This document shows, one piece after another, positions 63,046-64,000 of a DNA stretch of 64,000 nt; within the stretch, counting starts at the first letter, position 1, and every line of letters starts with the position of its first letter. The notes under the pieces are model-generated. The model searched no databases, was not told the origin of the DNA, and saw nothing but the letters and a program-made list of their open reading frames with translations. The DNA comes from Cephalopachus bancanus (lineage: Eukaryota > Chordata > Mammalia > Primates > Tarsiidae). Where the stretch lies: NCBI GenBank assembly GCA_027257055.1, contig JAPVLO010000056.1, positions 1,612,001-1,676,000 of the forward strand, read 5' to 3'. Position numbers and translations under genes: made by a program.

Positions 63046-64000
63046 CAGTCATACCTAGGAGACATGACAGGTCAAATTCCAGAACCACCACAAAAAAGCA
63101 ATTTTCTACAATAAAGTGAGTCACATACATATTTTGGTTTCCCAGTGCATATAAAAGTTATATTTACACTATACTGTAGTCTATTAAGTGTGCAATAGCA
63201 TTATGTCTAAAAAAACAATGTACATACCTTAATTTAAAAATGCTTCATTGTTAATATATGTTAACAATGTTATATTTGAGCCTTTAGCAAGTCATGATCT
63301 TGTTGCTGGTGCAGGGTCTTGCCTAGATATTCATGGCTGGTGACTGATCAAGGTGGTAGTTGCAGAAGGTTGGGAAACTGGCAATTTCTTCAAATAGAAC
63401 AATGACATTTTGGTCTCTTCCTTTCACAAAAGATAACTCTGCAGTATGAAATGCTATTTGACAGCATTTTACCCACAGTAGCACTTCTTTCAAAATTGGA
63501 GTCAGTCCTCTCAAACCTTGTTGCTACCTTATCAGCTTAGTTTTTGTACTGTTCTAAGTTCTTTGTTGTAATTTCAACAACGTCACAGCATCTTCATCAA
63601 AAGTATATTCTATCTCAAAAAACTGCTTTGTTCATTCAGAAGAAGTAACTCCTCATCTGTTTAAGTTTTATCATGAGATTGCAGCAATTCAGTCGCCTCT
63701 TAGTGCAGTGACTTCTGCCACTCAAGTGACAAACCCCTAACAGTCATCCAATGGGGCTGAAGTCAATTTCCTCCAAGCTTCTGCTAATGTTGATATGTTG
63801 ACTACCTTCTATGAGTCACAAATGCTCTTTATGCCATCTAGAATGGTGAATCCTTTACAGAAGACTTTCAATTTACTATGTCCTGCTCCATCAGAGGAAT
63901 CACTATCTATAGTGGCAAAGCTTTATGAAAGGTATTTCTTAAAGAATAAGACTCAAAAGTCAAAATTACTATGTGATCCACGGGCTGAAGAACAAACGTT
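63046..64000 (-). mobile_element. Tigger DNA transposon, 3' half, runs off the window
   Basis: Starts CAGTCATACCTAGGAGACAT right after TA (63044-63045), the terminal repeat of a Tigger element. Antisense frames correspond to the carboxy-terminal part of a pogo-like transposase; a 63-codon open stretch remains at 63323-63514. Indels break the frame (for example near 63695-63735), so it is inactive. The DDE core and the other terminus would lie beyond base 64000. Confidence 0.85.

Noticed and set aside
1..64000. Human, lemur or galago origin
   Set aside because: Most Alus lack anthropoid J/S/Y diagnostics and do not match the lemur/galago forms I know; the linker and arm changes fit a tarsier-type lineage better. 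This rests on memory of family features, not a search.
1..64000. tRNA, snRNA or other RNA genes
   Set aside because: The only tRNA-like heads found belong to MIR SINEs, and no U6, 5S, 7SK or microRNA-like gene was recognised apart from the MITE hairpin at 62005.

Overview
This 64 kb window is non-coding DNA from a primate nuclear genome. No protein-coding gene, exon, RNA gene or promoter could be supported. Every long open frame I examined is either inside a transposon relic or a simple repeat, or lacks any recognisable domain. Dimeric 7SL-derived Alu elements mark it as primate. Most Alus are not human-type J/S/Y or lemur/galago-type. They share an AATAAATCAAAAA mid-linker, a GCCTGAGCCCG-GGGTTCGAGACC left arm and an AGACTCCAACTC end, which fits a tarsier-type lineage best (an inference, not a database result). 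Two older elements (31330-31627 and 13060-13195) are of the classical AluJ/left-monomer type.

Layout. 1-3.1 kb: L1 ORF2 tail and L1 3' UTR carrying two Alus and a MER2/Tigger element that itself hosts a tiny L1 and an Alu. 3.1-30 kb: unassigned sequence studded with old MIR, L2 and hAT relics, six Alus, GA/TG/CA microsatellites, a 320 bp Alu-tail microsatellite (19982-20304) and a 225 bp inverted duplication (20983-21827). 30-38.5 kb: an L1 stack. An old full-orientation L1 is interrupted by an AluJ, a deleted mariner and a younger 5'-inverted L1 with a 13 bp target duplication, followed by a second, internally deleted L1. 38.5-55 kb: long L2 relics, MIRs, MST and MLT1-type MaLR LTRs, hAT pieces and four Alus. 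55-64 kb: L1/HAL1-like 3' ends, a 163 bp L1 insertion, a hairpin hAT-like element, and a Tigger transposon running off the right edge.

The most informative content is the nesting order, which gives relative ages: MIR/L2 oldest, then MaLR, Tigger, mariner and old L1, then AluJ, then the lineage-specific L1s and Alus. The structural oddities are the inverted duplication at 21 kb, the fold-back microsatellite in the young L1 at 34.8 kb, and the Alu-tail tetranucleotide array. Repeat boundaries for MIR and L2 are read by eye and may be off by tens of bases. Long stretches with no assignment are listed as such.
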